Shown piece after piece: positions 29,807 through 30,723 of a stretch of DNA of 30,723 nt. The position numbers were made by a program, and so were the translations under genes. Under the pieces are notes generated by a model. That model searched no databases. It was not told where the DNA came from and saw only the letters and a program-made list of their open reading frames with translations. The first letter of the stretch is position 1. Each line of letters begins with the position of its first letter. Origin of the DNA: a virus; IMG/VR virus record IMGVR_UViG_3300050821_002516, positions 1 through 30,723 of that record. One strand, written 5' to 3'.

Positions 29807-30202
29807 ATGCTCGACGGGTTCGAAGATGTCTCGGTGATGCTGCGGTGCGGAGTGTACCTGCTCTGCCATCGCGGGACCGTGGTCTATGTCGGGAAGAGCA
29901 AGGTGATACTCGGGCGGGTATACACGCACCGCGTCGCATGGGGGCGCAAGTCGCGGAAGCCGCAGACCGCGGCGATCCCCGCCCGCGGGATTCTCTTCGA
30001 CCAGATTCTCGTTCGCGCGTGCGCCTCGCACGAAGTCGACGATCTCGAAGCGAAGCTCATCGCGGAGCTTTCCCCGCGCTACAACACGCAGTTGAAAACC
30101 TCGATCCCGCCTGAACTCTCGGACCTCGTCGCGCGTATCACCGCTTCGCGTGGATCGCTGCCCCGGCCCCCTGAGTCGGCGCTAGACCGTAGGGGCTTCT
30201 AA
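29807..30202 (+). CDS. GIY-YIG nuclease (131 aa)
   Basis: GVY at residues 15-17, YVG at 27-29, a conserved Arg in ILGRVYTHR (R37), the metal-binding Glu in LEAKLI (E81) and Asn in YNT (N93) give all GIY-YIG core positions. The start ATG has only a weak ribosome site. Single-domain GIY-YIG proteins act as homing or repair nucleases; this one has no DNA-recognition extension apart from a short C-terminal tail (from about 100). It directly precedes the small-terminase-like gene with a TAATG overlap, so a packaging-linked role or a free-standing homing enzyme are both possible. Confidence 0.82.
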   Translation: MLDGFEDVSVMLRCGVYLLCHRGTVVYVGKSKVILGRVYTHRVAWGRKSRKPQTAAIPARGILFDQILVRACASHEVDDLEAKLIAELSPRYNTQLKTSIPPELSDLVARITASRGSLPRPPESALDRRGF

Positions 30203-30723
30203 TGGCTTTGCCGAAGAGCACCCGTCAGATCGGCAAGCCCCCGAAGATTCTCGAAGCTCGTCCGCTCACGCGTGAGGACCTCGCGGCGGTAACGAAAAAG
30301 CACGACTATAAGCCCGGTCGTGTGACAGAGTTCCGCGATTCGCACCATCTCGTCGCGCGACTGGTCGCCTCCGGCCTTCGCAACGATGAGATCATGGATC
30401 GTAGCGGATTCAGCTACCAAAGCCTCTGGCGATTCAATCAAGACCCTGCCTTCCAAGAACTCGTCGCGCAGTATCGCAAGGACGAAGTCGAGCGTTACGA
30501 TCGCAACCGCGATGAATACGCCGCGCTGATCTTCCGCAATCAGCTGAAAGCTGAGCGCAAGCTCTCGGACAAGCTCGACGACGAAGACGCCGACCTCTCC
30601 ACGCGGGACCTGATCACGATCGCCCGCGATGCAGCGGATCGCACCGGCTACGGCAAACGCAACACTACCGTGAACGTAAACGTCGGCATGGCCACTGCGC
30701 TAGAGCGCGCACAAGCGGCTTCT
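30202..30723 (+). CDS. Terminase small subunit-like protein, 3' end outside window
   Basis: 174 codons are visible, and the frame is still open at the last base. It starts at the ATG that overlaps the GIY-YIG stop (TAATG). Reads MALPKSTRQIGKPPKIL, then RDSHHLVARLVASGLRNDEIMDRSGFSYQSLWRFNQDPAFQELV (in pieces), a helix-turn-helix of the kind that recognises packaging sites. Then come a charged helix and RDLITIARDAADRTGYGKRNTTVNVNVGMATALERAQ. The AAD.TGYG...VNVNV segment is what I know from small terminase subunits of podophages. It should bind the pac/cos site and recruit the large subunit, expected next outside the window. Confidence 0.72.
   Translation, partial: MALPKSTRQIGKPPKILEARPLTREDLAAVTKKHDYKPGRVTEFRDSHHLVARLVASGLRNDEIMDRSGFSYQSLWRFNQDPAFQELVAQYRKDEVERYDRNRDEYAALIFRNQLKAERKLSDKLDDEDADLSTRDLITIARDAADRTGYGKRNTTVNVNVGMATALERAQAAS

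Overview
The window looks like part of a tailed-phage genome, most likely a strictly lytic podophage of a proteobacterium. The evidence is a T7-like run of nozzle, gp13-, gp14-, gp15- and gp16-like ejection proteins, followed by lysis genes, a phage replication module and a terminase small-subunit-like gene. I see no integrase, excisionase or C1-type repressor. There is also no single-subunit RNA polymerase, although the early region appears complete. Recognisable sigma70-type promoters suggest that host polymerase is used. The host assignment is inference from gene style and base use only.

There are three transcription blocks. (1) 1-12730, rightward: virion genes (nozzle, then four ejection proteins, the last 1884 aa with an HExxH motif), then lysis (GH108 muramidase, Pam3-gp28-like holin candidate, several small membrane or exported proteins). 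Nearly all junctions overlap by 1-8 nt. (2) 12702-28823, leftward: the early and replication region. Read in its own direction (from 28.8 kb down), it starts with small unknown genes, passes a terminator/promoter boundary at about 26.3 kb, and runs through a chain of tiny translationally coupled genes. It then reaches a UvrD-type helicase, a winged-helix protein, a ribbon-helix-helix-like protein, a Cas4/AddB-like nuclease, a RecA-like (Sak4-type) ATPase, a DUF669-like putative ssDNA-binding protein, an Acb2/Tad1-like small protein, a DUF6378-like protein, a uracil-DNA-glycosylase/exonuclease protein, a family A polymerase and a DUF3987-like primase/helicase ATPase. (3) 29315-30723, rightward: a small conserved protein, a GIY-YIG nuclease and the start of a small-terminase-like gene. 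In a circular or permuted map, block 3 should lead into terminase, portal, capsid and tail genes and so back to the cut-off nozzle gene at position 1.

The non-coding parts are informative. Blocks 2 and 3 diverge around a 310-bp nested inverted repeat (28912-29221). Four 10-bp iteron-like repeats spaced 15-16 bp apart (17660-17716) sit just ahead of the putative ssDNA-binding gene. An 18-nt motif occurs three times at gene ends between 27174 and 28249. A strong intrinsic terminator (16910-16942) stands directly in front of the ribosome binding site of the polymerase module. Two leftward promoters (28.85 and 26.25 kb) and a third in front of the helicase share a TTGATT -35 box.

The most unusual coding feature is the DNA polymerase. 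A UDG-exonuclease-polymerase chain, as known from SPO1-like enzymes, is here cut in two inside the exonuclease domain by a stop/start overlap. The UDG part appears to lack the iron-sulphur cysteines of family 4. The 71-aa Acb2/Tad1-like protein is the best candidate for an anti-defence factor.
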